DNA of 28,724 bases from JBECKQ01 sp040235375 (lineage in GTDB: Bacteria > Planctomycetota > Phycisphaerae > UBA1845): positions 1-28,724 of the forward strand of contig JBECKQ010000069.1 in NCBI GenBank assembly GCA_040235375.1, in the 5' to 3' direction. Within the stretch, counting starts at the first letter, position 1, and each line of letters begins with the position of its first letter. Made by a program: the position numbers and the translations under genes. Positions 8,772-16,786 of the stretch are shown in pieces. The notes beneath the pieces were generated by a model, which saw only the letters and a program-made list of their open reading frames with translations, did not search any database and was not told where the DNA came from.

Positions 8772-9497
8772 CTACCCCCGCGTCGACGCGGACTGGCTTG
8801 GGGGCGGAACGGGAAGAGGCTCGCCGAGGCTGCGGAGCTTGTCCGCCACGTCCTTCTGATTGGGATCGAGCCGGTACGAGCGGATCAACTCATTAACACC
8901 GGCGCGTTGCCGGCCGCAGCGGATCAGGAAAAGGCCCAGCTCCTTGTGGGCCAAGGGGCTCTTTGGCTCCATGGCCACCCCCTGCCGCAATCGCAGAAGC
9001 GCGTTGTCCAGGTCGCCGCGTTCCTCGTATTCGCGCGCGAGCCAGATCTGCTGCTTCGCGGATGGGCCGACATAACTGGCGGCCCAGTGGGCGGTGCGCA
9101 GGGCCTCCTCGAACTGGCCCTTCAGCTCGAGAGCGCGGTTCTTGCCCATCAGAGACGCCTGGTAACCCGGCGCGGCCGTGATCGACTTGTCGTAGTAGCC
9201 GATCGCCCGATCCGCCTCGCGCATGCCGGCGGCGTGATTCTCGAGCTCGAACTGATGCCGGGCGAGCATCGTCGAGCACACGCCGAGGTCGTGCAGGTTC
9301 GCGGGATCGCCGGGCTTCTTGGCGTTCGCCTGCTCGAACAGGTGGCGCGCGGCTCCCCACTCGCCGTCAACGACGGCCCGCTGCCCTTCGATCCTGAGCT
9401 GGCGGTAGGATGGCCCGCAGCCGGCAACGCTCAAGGCCGCAAACGCGAAGATGACTACCGAGGTCCACCTGATCGAAGTCTGGTACGTGGCGTACAT
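8772..9497 (-). CDS. TPR-repeat lipoprotein
   Basis: A 241-residue protein. Residues 1-27 are a signal peptide ending in lipobox SVAGC (Cys27), so it should be a lipid-anchored envelope protein. The rest is alpha-helical with about five TPR-like units; visible pieces are GEWGAARHLFEQANAKKPGD, DPANLHDLGVC, the AIGYYDKSI / AAPGYQASL unit and DLDNALLRLRQGVAMEPKSP. It ends in a Pro/Ser-rich tail. ATG has GAGG 7 nt upstream. It is the first gene of the minus-strand pair with asnB. TPR lipoproteins often scaffold secretion or polysaccharide machinery; no specific partner can be named. Confidence 0.78.
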   Translation of the reverse strand: MYATYQTSIRWTSVVIFAFAALSVAGCGPSYRQLRIEGQRAVVDGEWGAARHLFEQANAKKPGDPANLHDLGVCSTMLARHQFELENHAAGMREADRAIGYYDKSITAAPGYQASLMGKNRALELKGQFEEALRTAHWAASYVGPSAKQQIWLAREYEERGDLDNALLRLRQGVAMEPKSPLAHKELGLFLIRCGRQRAGVNELIRSYRLDPNQKDVADKLRSLGEPLPVPPPSQSASTRG

Positions 9498-9669
9498 GGC
9501 AATGCCTCATCCGTGAGATGTTCTTTTCGATACCGTGCTCGGGCAGCGGCGGACGCGTCTGCATGCCGGAATCCGCCGGGCTGGCTATCATCCACCGCTC
9601 GGAACTCTACAGTCAAGTGCGCCGAGCGAACCACGCTTTCGCGGAAACCAGCTATAACAGGGACACGTC

Positions 9670-10062
9670 ATGCCTGCCAGTAGATTCGCGATTCTACACC
9701 ACCGCGTCGGCGGAGGCGAGCACTGGGACCTGCTGATCGCGAAGCCGGAAGCGCACTTCGACCGGGCCGATGAGCGGGAGCTCACCACGTGGCAGCTCGC
9801 GGCGGACCCGTTCGCCGGGGACGGCACGGCCATCGCGGCGACGCGCATCGCCGACCATCGCAATGTCTACCTGGATTACGAAGGCCCCGTACCCGGCAAC
9901 CGCGGCGAGGTCACGCATCTGGACGGCGGCGCGTGTGAAATTCTCGAATCGGGCGAGTCTGTCTGGCGGTTTCGTCTGGCCGGCGCCCGGCTGCGGGGCG
10001 TCTATGCGCTGACCCTCGCGGAGGCGGGCTTCTGGACGCTGGCGCAGTCGATCGGGCAGTGA
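9670..10062 (+). CDS. stand-alone LigD-type 3'-phosphoesterase domain protein
   Basis: A 130-residue protein matching the LigD N-terminal phosphoesterase (PE) domain alone. It has the H(x6)HxD signature (His11, His18, Asp20), a TTWQL strand, the second His motif ADHRNVYLDYEG (His63) followed by GPVPGNRGEV, and a C-terminal RFRLAGARLRGVYAL strand pair. In bacterial LigD this domain trims 3'-phosphate and 3'-ribonucleotide ends during non-homologous end joining. No Ku, ligase or polymerase domain is present here, so it may act in general end processing. ATG follows AGGGA at 7-nt spacing. A TATAAC lies at 9653-9658 but is too close to be a promoter that keeps the ribosome site. It converges with the response regulator gene (10 nt gap). 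Confidence 0.8.
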   Translation: MPASRFAILHHRVGGGEHWDLLIAKPEAHFDRADERELTTWQLAADPFAGDGTAIAATRIADHRNVYLDYEGPVPGNRGEVTHLDGGACEILESGESVWRFRLAGARLRGVYALTLAEAGFWTLAQSIGQ

Positions 10063-10072
10063 GCGGACCGGG

Positions 10073-10741
10073 TCAGATGTTCTCCATGACCCACTGCATG
10101 GCGTGGCGGGTCAGCTCGGTGCTGTTCTTGAGGTGCATCTTGGCCTTGATCCCCTCGCGGTGCGTCTCGATGGTCTTGACGCTGAGGAAGAGCCTGTCGG
10201 CGATCTGCCGCGTGGTCATGCCGCGGCCGATCATCTCGAAGACCTCGAGCTCGCGATCGCTGAGGACGTCCACCGGCGAGCCGCCGACCTGCTCGCCGCC
10301 GCGGGCGCGCTGGAGCATGTGGCTGGTCATGGCCTCGCTCAGGTAGATCTTGCCGCGGAGTACCTGGCGGATGGCGCTGACGATGTTCTTGATCGCCTCT
10401 TCCTTGTTGATGTAGCCCATGGCGCCGGCGTGCAGGGCGCGCTCGGCGTACAGGCTCTCGTCGTACATGGAAGACACGAGCATCTTCGTGTTCATCTTGC
10501 GGGACTTGATCTGCTTGATGAGCTCGAGGCCGCTGCCCGACTTCATCGAGATGTCGATGATGGCCAGATCGGGCTTGAGCGTATCGACTTGGCGAAGTGC
10601 TTCGGAGATGTCGCCGGCTTCTCCGCAAACCCGGAGATCGGCCTCGGCCTCGATGATCTCACGCAGTCCGCGCCGCACGATGGGGTGGTCGTCAACGATC
10701 AGGACAGCGACCGCACTACTTGCCGGTTGAATCGCTGGCAT
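10073..10741 (-). CDS. NarL/FixJ-family response regulator
   Basis: A 222-residue two-domain regulator. The receiver (about 11-130) has the acidic pair Asp17-Asp18, phospho-acceptor Asp63 in LAIIDISM, Ser90 and Lys113 (GYINKEE). The output LuxR-type HTH (about 157-220) begins at LSDRELEVFEMIGRG and has the recognition-helix pattern RQIADRLFLSVKTIETHREGIKAKM. It should bind DNA as a dimer when phosphorylated by the kinase encoded directly upstream. The gene starts inside the kinase gene: ATG at 10741 overlaps the kinase stop by 26 nt in a different frame, which implies translational coupling. Target genes are not evident. Confidence 0.93.
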   Translation of the reverse strand: MPAIQPASSAVAVLIVDDHPIVRRGLREIIEAEADLRVCGEAGDISEALRQVDTLKPDLAIIDISMKSGSGLELIKQIKSRKMNTKMLVSSMYDESLYAERALHAGAMGYINKEEAIKNIVSAIRQVLRGKIYLSEAMTSHMLQRARGGEQVGGSPVDVLSDRELEVFEMIGRGMTTRQIADRLFLSVKTIETHREGIKAKMHLKNSTELTRHAMQWVMENI

Positions 10742-13700
10742 GTCCGCGCATCCCTTCAGTTTCTAACCTACAGATTACCGAAGTTCCCTCTCCTTGTGAA
10801 GCCTCAATGTCCAATGAGGTCCCGATCGCCCGGGCGCGATACTGCATGATCCCCAGCCCGACGCCGCCGGAGCGGGGACGCGGTTCGGGCAGTCCGCAGC
10901 CATCATCCTGGATTCTCAGCGTGACATGGTGGGGGTCACGGCGAAGGCTGATGGCGATTCGACCGGCCCCGGCATGGCGAACCGCGTTGCTGACTGCTTC
11001 CTGGGCGATGAGATAGAGCTGCGTGGCGGTCGCGTTGTCGCTGAGGCAGATTCTGGCGGAGCATGACACCTCGCAGGGTATTCCTGACCGCCTGGTGATG
11101 TCCTGCGCAAGGGCTCGCAACGCGGCGGGCAGCTCGCTCGCGTCCACCTCGATGGGCGTCAGGCCCCTGGCCAGCGCCCGCACCTGGGCGTGGGCGGCGG
11201 TGAGCTGCTGCACAAGCTCGAGCACGGCGCCGGCCTCTGGCGAATCGGCGGATCTCAGCCGTTGGTACAACGTTCCGGTCAACATCGCCGCCCCCGTCAA
11301 TTGCTGGCCGAGGTTGTCGTGCAGCTCGCGGCCGATCCGTCGCTGCTCCCGGAGAACGGCCTCGGCGATCTGTTGCGCGCGCTCTTTCGACTCGGTGATA
11401 TCCTTCACGAAGACGTAGTGGTGGCCGGCGGCGGCCCGCCACAGCACGATGTGCAGGTGGACGATCGACCCGTCACGACGGAGGGCGCGTGCATCGGATT
11501 CCGCGGAATCGCCGCTGGCCATCCGCTCGAGAGCCTGCCATGCGCGCTTTCGGTCGGCCGGATGGATAATATCCAGCCACGGGCTGCCGACCAGTTCCCA
11601 CGGCGAGCTTTTGAGCAGATCGACAAACGTCCGGTTTACCGCAAGGTAGCGGCCTTGGTGGTCGATTCTCGCGATGCCCTCGGTGGCATGTTCGAGCGAC
11701 AGGTTGATCTGCCGTAGTTCGGCCTCGGCGCGCCGGCACTCCGTGTTGTCCGCCAGCAACGTGATGGTGCGCAGCGGCTTGCCGTTGTCATCCCGGATCA
11801 GCGATACGCTCGCCGTGCACCACACGATTTCGCCGTCGCGGCGTAGGAAGCGTTGCTCTGACTGGTAGGAGCGGAGCCTCCCGCTGCACAAATCCCGGAA
11901 GAGCTCCTCGTCCGCCCGGGCATCGTCCGGATGGGCAAACGTGGAAAGCGGCTTGCCCACCAGCTCGCCCGCTTCGCGCCCCAGCATATGGTTGAGCGTT
12001 CCATTGGTACGCAGAAGCCGCTGATGTCCGCCGGCTTCCGCGATGGCGATGCCGATCGCGGCGTTCTTGAAGACTGCGCGAAGCCGTTGCTCGCTGCTGC
12101 GGAGGGCGGCCGCGGCGCGCTCGCGCTCGATAACGCGGCCGAGTTGCGTGCAGATGCTGGCCATCGACTCGGCCAGACGCGGCAACTCCTCTACAGATGG
12201 CTCGGCAAAAAACTCGAGGACCGCTCGAACCCGCTCGCCAACGACAACCGGATACGCGACGGCCATCAGACCTTCCGCCTCGGCGGCGTTCGCCCCGCGA
12301 GACTGTAGTTCCGCCGAAGCGTCCGCCGCCCATTCGGGCTCGCCGGTCGCGAACACCCGTCCCGGCAGACCCTCGCCGCGGCGCAGCGGCGCTGCCAGCA
12401 TCGCCTCGTGAAGCTGTTCGAATCGTCCCGGCGAATCCTGGTAGCTGGTCGCTACCGGTGCGAGAAGCGTGACGTCATCATCGGATACAACGTAACCGTG
12501 TCCGAAGCACCATCCGTTGTGGCGACTCACCCGTTCCAATACGAAATCCAGGATCTCGGTGAAGGACTCGGCACTGTTGGCGGCCGACGCGACCTCGTGC
12601 AGCAGTTTGATGAGAGCGGTGCGCTCGGCAACGCGGTCCTCGAGCGTCTCGTTCATCGACAGAAGGTTCGACTCGGCACACTTGTGCTGTTCGATGTCGG
12701 TGCACGTGCCGAACCACTGAACGATGCGGCCATCGGCGTCGCGGATCGGCCGGGCCTTGGCGGCGCACCAGCGGTAGCCTTCGTCGGCCCGACGGAGACG
12801 AAGCTCGGCCTGAAAGGGCTCGCCGATTTCGCTCGCGCGTTGCGTGACGGTCCGGACCTGATCCAGGTCCTCGGGATGCAGGACCCGCGTCCAGCCGAAG
12901 CCGTAGGCCGCGTGTGAAGGAAGGCCCGTCAAATCGGTGAAGCGGCGATTCACGTAGTGGCATTGCATGTCGGGCCCGACACTGAAAATGATGTCCGGTA
13001 CCGTCTCTGCCATGATCCGGAAACGTTCCTCGCTCTCCCGAACGGCGACCTCGGTACGTTTCTCTGTGGTGATGTCTCGTATGGTGACGAGCGCGAACAG
13101 GAGCTCGCCCGTTTCGTTGTAGATGGGAGCCCCACCGAAGCTGCCGATCCAGGTCCGGCCGTTATCGCGGCGTCGCAACTCGTGCTCGACGTTGGCGAAG
13201 CGCTCACCGCGCCGGGCGCGGGCGAAAGGCCATTGCTGGACATCGATCGCCTCTCCATCAAGCGTACGCAGTTCAAAACGGTGCGCCAGATCGGTGACGG
13301 ATGCTCGAACCTGCTCGGCATGGGCATAACCGCACATGCGCTGGGCCGCGGAGTTCATGACTACGATCCGTCCCGCAGGGTCGGCGATGACGATCCCTTC
13401 GGAGATACCGGCAACAACGGCCTGCAACTGTGCGAGACCCCTTGCAGCGGATCCTTTCGCCAGCTGGGCTTCGCGAACGGCACGCCGGCGACTCTCAATC
13501 TCGCGGCGCAGCCGCCGCTTGGCGCCGTTGGCCTCGGCCGGGCGTTCGCGCGCCGACCGCTGCCGGTCGCTCACGTGGCTTCGGCTCACCACCGCTCCGA
13601 GCACAGCGGCAACCTCATCCGGGGGGACGGACATGCCGGCGTTTTCTCCCTCGCCCGCGTCGGGGCTGCCCTGCTGATCTCCCACAACCAGTACGGCGAG

Positions 13701-14084
13701 GCTCGGGTCGGCCGATCGGATTTGAGCGAGGACCTGCGCCGTCCCGCCCGCGACCGATGCCGCGTCGACGACGGCCGCGACGTACCGACTTTTGCGCAGG
13801 CGGTCAACCACCACCGGAGCCGCAGCAACTTCAACCTCGAAACCCTGCTGCCAGAGAATGTCAGCGAGGGCCGCCGCCGCGCGATCGTCCCCCTCGGCGA
13901 TCATGAGAACGCGATGCGCGCCATCGGCCCGATAGGGCGCCGTGCCGGCGAGATCGCCGTTCTCCAGTGCCTTCCATGGCCCTCGCGGCTGCGGTGCTGA
14001 AGGGAGATGAAGATGTTCATCGCCGGCGAACGCTCCCGGCGGTATGCGTGGTCGGCGTGCGAATCCGCGGCGCTCTCGATTCAT
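10716..14084 (-). CDS. soluble multi-PAS/GAF sensor histidine kinase (NarX/DegS-type HisKA_3)
   Basis: About 1122 residues from ATG 14084, chosen because GGAAGGCGG lies just upstream; the frame stays open to 14318 but that part looks non-coding. Domain order: degenerate receiver-like domain at about 58-165 (VLMIAEGDD, VVDAAS; no clear conserved Lys), a short Arg-rich coiled coil at about 175-215, PAS1 about 216-340, PAS2 about 350-465, GAF about 490-655, PAS3 about 665-785, PAS4 about 793-900, HisKA_3 with phospho-His922 in RRIGRELHDNLGQQ, then HATPase_c with Asn1033 (NAVRHAG), DDGCGLPEP and GGVGLGIM. No membrane segment is seen, so it senses a cytoplasmic or membrane-permeant signal. It phosphorylates the overlapping NarL-type regulator. 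The stimulus cannot be read from sequence. Confidence 0.92.
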   Translation of the reverse strand: MNRERRGFARRPRIPPGAFAGDEHLHLPSAPQPRGPWKALENGDLAGTAPYRADGAHRVLMIAEGDDRAAAALADILWQQGFEVEVAAAPVVVDRLRKSRYVAAVVDAASVAGGTAQVLAQIRSADPSLAVLVVGDQQGSPDAGEGENAGMSVPPDEVAAVLGAVVSRSHVSDRQRSARERPAEANGAKRRLRREIESRRRAVREAQLAKGSAARGLAQLQAVVAGISEGIVIADPAGRIVVMNSAAQRMCGYAHAEQVRASVTDLAHRFELRTLDGEAIDVQQWPFARARRGERFANVEHELRRRDNGRTWIGSFGGAPIYNETGELLFALVTIRDITTEKRTEVAVRESEERFRIMAETVPDIIFSVGPDMQCHYVNRRFTDLTGLPSHAAYGFGWTRVLHPEDLDQVRTVTQRASEIGEPFQAELRLRRADEGYRWCAAKARPIRDADGRIVQWFGTCTDIEQHKCAESNLLSMNETLEDRVAERTALIKLLHEVASAANSAESFTEILDFVLERVSRHNGWCFGHGYVVSDDDVTLLAPVATSYQDSPGRFEQLHEAMLAAPLRRGEGLPGRVFATGEPEWAADASAELQSRGANAAEAEGLMAVAYPVVVGERVRAVLEFFAEPSVEELPRLAESMASICTQLGRVIERERAAAALRSSEQRLRAVFKNAAIGIAIAEAGGHQRLLRTNGTLNHMLGREAGELVGKPLSTFAHPDDARADEELFRDLCSGRLRSYQSEQRFLRRDGEIVWCTASVSLIRDDNGKPLRTITLLADNTECRRAEAELRQINLSLEHATEGIARIDHQGRYLAVNRTFVDLLKSSPWELVGSPWLDIIHPADRKRAWQALERMASGDSAESDARALRRDGSIVHLHIVLWRAAAGHHYVFVKDITESKERAQQIAEAVLREQRRIGRELHDNLGQQLTGAAMLTGTLYQRLRSADSPEAGAVLELVQQLTAAHAQVRALARGLTPIEVDASELPAALRALAQDITRRSGIPCEVSCSARICLSDNATATQLYLIAQEAVSNAVRHAGAGRIAISLRRDPHHVTLRIQDDGCGLPEPRPRSGGVGLGIMQYRARAIGTSLDIEASQGEGTSVICRLETEGMRGHASDSTGK

Positions 14085-14504
14085 ACTTCCGCCTTCCGGC
14101 GAGGCTGCTTTCTTATGTGACATGCCGCGACACTGACGGCTGCGCCTGGAGGACACGGCCACCGGCAGCTGGCGCGGAAATCCCCGGTCGACGATACGTC
14201 CCACCGGCGGTACGGCTCCCCGGCGCTTTTCACCATGATGACGCTGACCCAAGGGACCAGTCTTCACCGCGCCGAGAATCAGCGTGTGTTGTCCGATGCC
14301 CGCGAACCTTCCCAGCACGGCATGTTAACGCGCCGCGCGTTGTCATCAAAGACAATTCGATCGTTGCCGCAAGCACAAGCTGACCCCGCGCACTCAGCGC
14401 ACGTGTCAGGTTTTTTATCGCCGCGCGTCTGGCAATCAGGAATGTGACAAGACAACAGGCCCATTCGCAAGCTCCGTGATCATACTGCATTAGAGATGGA
14501 GAGA

Positions 14505-14533
14505 CCTGTTTCTAGGAAAAACACCTAGACAGG
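14505..14533. promoter_or_regulatory. bulged inverted repeat, possible operator or hairpin
   Basis: CCTGT and CTAGG (14505-14509, 14512-14516) pair with CCTAG and ACAGG (14524-14533) around an A-rich loop (AAAAACA), with a two-T bulge. It lies in the AT-richer part of the gap. It could be an operator or an RNA hairpin. Confidence 0.35.
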
Positions 14534-14883
14534 CCGCGGGCATCGTCCTAGCGGATTTACGGTCTGCGACCTGATTTCCCGAAGGTCAATCGTGATGTAT
14601 GTTTAGAGTGAAGGTTGCACAATAATCGGACGAACGCGGCGAATCACGGCGGCCACAGCGGCGTTATCCGCGGAGGAAGATCGGGGGCCAGGCCCAAAGG
14701 GTCGTCGCAAACGAAGGGTTCTTCGTCCGCCATCCCCAGGTCGGGGTCGTAATGGTGCCCCTTCCGCCGCTCGCAACGAAGCGGGTTGAGCTCGCGATGA
14801 ACCGGCCCCGACCTATGCTTTCCTCCGGCCCGGTCTGCTCACATCGAACGGCAGCCCGTGGAAGGTAAATACGCGTTAGCCCT

Positions 14884-14909
14884 GGCGCGGCCGGCTGGGA
14901 GGCCGCGCC
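14884..14909. promoter_or_regulatory. GC-rich hairpin upstream of CBS/suf genes
   Basis: Perfect 9-bp arms GGCGCGGCC (14884-14892) and GGCCGCGCC (14901-14909) around an 8-nt loop, about 80 nt before the CBS gene start. There is no T-run. It is either a leader hairpin or part of an upstream transcript end. Confidence 0.4.
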
Positions 14910-14942
14910 GATGTCGCCACGGGAGGGTAACAACCGGCGAGG

Positions 14943-14957
14943 GAAGGGAGTCCCTTC
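14943..14957. promoter_or_regulatory. 15-bp dyad, candidate operator of the CBS/suf genes
   Basis: GAAGGGA-G-TCCCTTC is a perfect 7+1+7 dyad ending 30 nt before the ATG of the CBS gene. Its position in the leader suits a repressor site or a small hairpin that affects translation. Confidence 0.35.
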
Positions 14958-14987
14958 ACACAAGGCCCAAGGCTGATACACAGAACC

Positions 14988-15665
14988 ATGTTTGTTAGAA
15001 ACCACATGAGCATCGACCCGGTGACGGTTTCACCTGACACCCCCCTGCCGACCATCGCATCTCTGATGGCCGAGCGGGAGGTCCGACAAGTGCCGGTGAT
15101 AGACGAAGAGAGACGACTTCTGGGTTTGATCACGGATCGCCAGGTGGATGGCGCCGGCCACAACGGCCGCGCGACCGGGCGGACAGCGCGGGACGTGATG
15201 ACCGTCAATCCGGTGGCCACGTTCAGCGATGCTCCGCTGGGTAAGGCCTTGCGGCTGATTTGCGAAAACAAGGTTCGCGCCCTGCCGGTGCTCGATCCCG
15301 CCGGTCGAGTCGTGGGGATCATCACGCGGCGCGATTTCCTCGAAGTCATGTATCGCCTGCTGGCCCTCGATCGGGAAGGATGCTGCATCGAGTTGGGCCT
15401 CCAGGACTACAAGGACGACGTGGCCACGGCCATGAACGTCCTGCGCGAGCAGGATACGGAGCTGCTGAGCGCGGTGGCCTCCTGCGTTCGCGACGACGGC
15501 GACGAACCGGCGCTGTATCTGCGCGTCAGCAGGCACAATTCCCGGCGCGTGGAGGCGGCGTTGTCTCGCGCCGGACTCATCCTGCTCGAGCCGGAGAGCG
15601 AGGACCACAGCGAGAGAGAGATGAGGAAGGCCATCGCGGGCAACGGGAGCACAGTGCGTTCATGA
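14988..15665 (+). CDS. AcuB-like protein: two CBS domains plus ACT-like C-terminus
   Basis: A 225-residue cytoplasmic protein. CBS1 (about 5-58) contains HMSIDPVTVSPDTPL and REVRQVPVIDEERRLLGLIT. CBS2 (about 66-120) contains ARDVMTVNPVATFSDAPL and KVRALPVLDPAGRVVGIITRRD. Residues of about 135-205 resemble an ACT-type fold (AMNVLREQDTELLSAVAS, ALYLRVSRHNSRRVEAAL), giving the AcuB-like CBS-CBS-ACT arrangement. CBS pairs bind adenosyl nucleotides and report energy state. It is the first gene of a run that continues, with a 4-nt ATGA overlap, into a 94-aa orphan and then sufC-sufB. A role in tuning Fe-S assembly to energy state is inference from context only. Confidence 0.85.
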   Translation: MFVRNHMSIDPVTVSPDTPLPTIASLMAEREVRQVPVIDEERRLLGLITDRQVDGAGHNGRATGRTARDVMTVNPVATFSDAPLGKALRLICENKVRALPVLDPAGRVVGIITRRDFLEVMYRLLALDREGCCIELGLQDYKDDVATAMNVLREQDTELLSAVASCVRDDGDEPALYLRVSRHNSRRVEAALSRAGLILLEPESEDHSEREMRKAIAGNGSTVRS

Positions 15666-15946
15666 ACGAGCCCAAGCAGATCGATGTCGACGCCCTGCAA
15701 GTGGCCGTGGACGACTGGGTCATCGGGCAATACCGCGAGGACGCCGGGGCGTTCATCGAGTGGTTTGGCGTTAACCGCAGCATGATGGGGTACGTGGTGG
15801 GCGACGATCGCCTGCGCCGCCTGCTGACCGGCCTGGTTCTCTGTCCGCATTGTCACTACGCATTTCGCGTCTCGCCCCTGGGAGAGGACGATGACCGGCG
15901 CTGCATGTACAAGGTGTTCGTCGATGCCGCCGGCCCTCGCGTGTAG
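15662..15946 (+). CDS. 94-aa protein of unknown function with a CPHC motif
   Basis: The ATG overlaps the CBS gene stop (ATGA at 15662-15665), so the reading frame is translationally coupled and very probably real; the frame is open further upstream but only inside the CBS gene. The protein is acidic and helical at first (DVDALQVAVDDWVIGQYRED), then has FIEWFGVNRSMMGYVVGDDRLRRLL and a CPHCHYAF segment that could bind a metal or be redox-active with only one CxxC pair. I do not recognise a family. The stop lies 78 nt before the SufC-like gene. Its location in a suf neighbourhood makes the CxxC worth noting, but no function is assigned. Confidence 0.7.
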   Translation: MNEPKQIDVDALQVAVDDWVIGQYREDAGAFIEWFGVNRSMMGYVVGDDRLRRLLTGLVLCPHCHYAFRVSPLGEDDDRRCMYKVFVDAAGPRV

Positions 15947-16024
15947 CGGTCACAACCGCGCTTGACATTCCGCACGACCCGCGTGACGATCGGCAATCAA
16001 GCCGGCTTCATGCGGAGTTTTTTC

Positions 16025-16786
16025 ATGCGCCAGCGCGGTCATCTCCAGGTCAAGGATCTGTCGCTGTCCCTCGGGAATCGACCGATTCTGCAGGACGTGA
16101 ACGCCGAGTTCCATCCGGGCCGTGTACACGCCATTATCGGTCCCAACGGGGCTGGCAAATCGACGCTGGCGAGCGCGATCATGGGGCTCAGCGGCTACAG
16201 GCACCACGAGGGGGATATCCTCCTCGACGGCGAGTCGATCCGGGACATGCCGCTCGACGAGCGCGCACGGCGCGGCATCACGCTGGGATGGCAGGAGCCG
16301 GCACGGTACGAGGGGCTGTCCGTACGCAACTTCATCATGGCGGGTGTCCGGAACGGGCGAAACGAGGAGCGGCTGCGAAGCGCGCTCGACCGCGTGGGCC
16401 TCGAACCCGACACCTACCTGAAGCGGGCCGTGGACAAGACGTTGAGCGGCGGCGAGCGCAAGCGGATCGAGCTGGCGTCGATTCTGGCGATGGAACCGGC
16501 CGTCGTGCTGATGGATGAGCCGGATTCAGGGATCGACGTGGACGCGTTGAACCGCATATTCGCGACACTCCGGCAGCTCCGCCAGCGCGGCGCAACCGTG
16601 ATCCTGATCACGCACAGCCTCACCGTGCTGCGCAATGCGGAGGATGCCTTCCTCTTGTGCTGCGGGAAGCTGATCGACACCGGATCGGTTGACAAGATCG
16701 GCGGATATTTCGAACGTCAGTGCATTCCCTGCGATCACCATAACGGGCGGGAAGCCGACGAGGAGCCACCGGCCGCGGAATCATGA
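16025..16786 (+). CDS. sufC: SufC-like Fe-S cluster assembly ATPase
   Basis: About 253 residues from ATG 16025, chosen because GGAG lies 7 nt upstream; in-frame ATG 16010 is an alternative. It is an ABC-type ATPase with Walker A GPNGAGKST, Q-loop region GWQEPARYEGLSV, signature LSGGERKRIE, Walker B VVLMDEPDSGIDVDAL and the H-loop ITHS. LSGGE(K/R)KR and the DExDSGxDxDAL Walker B are diagnostic of SufC rather than of transport ABC proteins. SufC dimers drive conformational change of SufB/SufD during Fe-S cluster assembly. The C-terminal 25 residues carry CIPCDHH followed by an acidic tail, unlike E. coli SufC. Its stop overlaps the start of the SufB/D-like gene (ATGA). Confidence 0.9.
   Translation: MRQRGHLQVKDLSLSLGNRPILQDVNAEFHPGRVHAIIGPNGAGKSTLASAIMGLSGYRHHEGDILLDGESIRDMPLDERARRGITLGWQEPARYEGLSVRNFIMAGVRNGRNEERLRSALDRVGLEPDTYLKRAVDKTLSGGERKRIELASILAMEPAVVLMDEPDSGIDVDALNRIFATLRQLRQRGATVILITHSLTVLRNAEDAFLLCCGKLIDTGSVDKIGGYFERQCIPCDHHNGREADEEPPAAES

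Larger units (their letters stand above)
14085..14987. other. long non-coding gap between divergent kinase and CBS/suf genes
   Basis: About 900 bases with no convincing gene. Short open frames (for example 14664-15005 on the minus strand) are Arg/Pro/Trp-rich shadows. Part of it (about 14400-14640) is noticeably more AT-rich than its surroundings. It contains several inverted repeats, listed separately, and a small hairpin ACGAAG-GGTT-CTTCGT at 14711-14726. It must hold divergent promoters for the kinase and the CBS/suf genes, but no clear -35/-10 pair stands out. Confidence 0.6.

Noticed and set aside
7791..9683. 630-codon open frame on the plus strand opposite asnB and the TPR lipoprotein gene
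   Set aside because: Opposite two well-supported genes; Arg/Ala/Pro-rich with no recognisable motif, the usual high-GC antisense frame.
15962..15990. TTGACA at 15962 as an internal promoter for sufC
   Set aside because: The -10 position 17 nt downstream (GACGAT) matches only 3 of 6, so it was not listed as a promoter.
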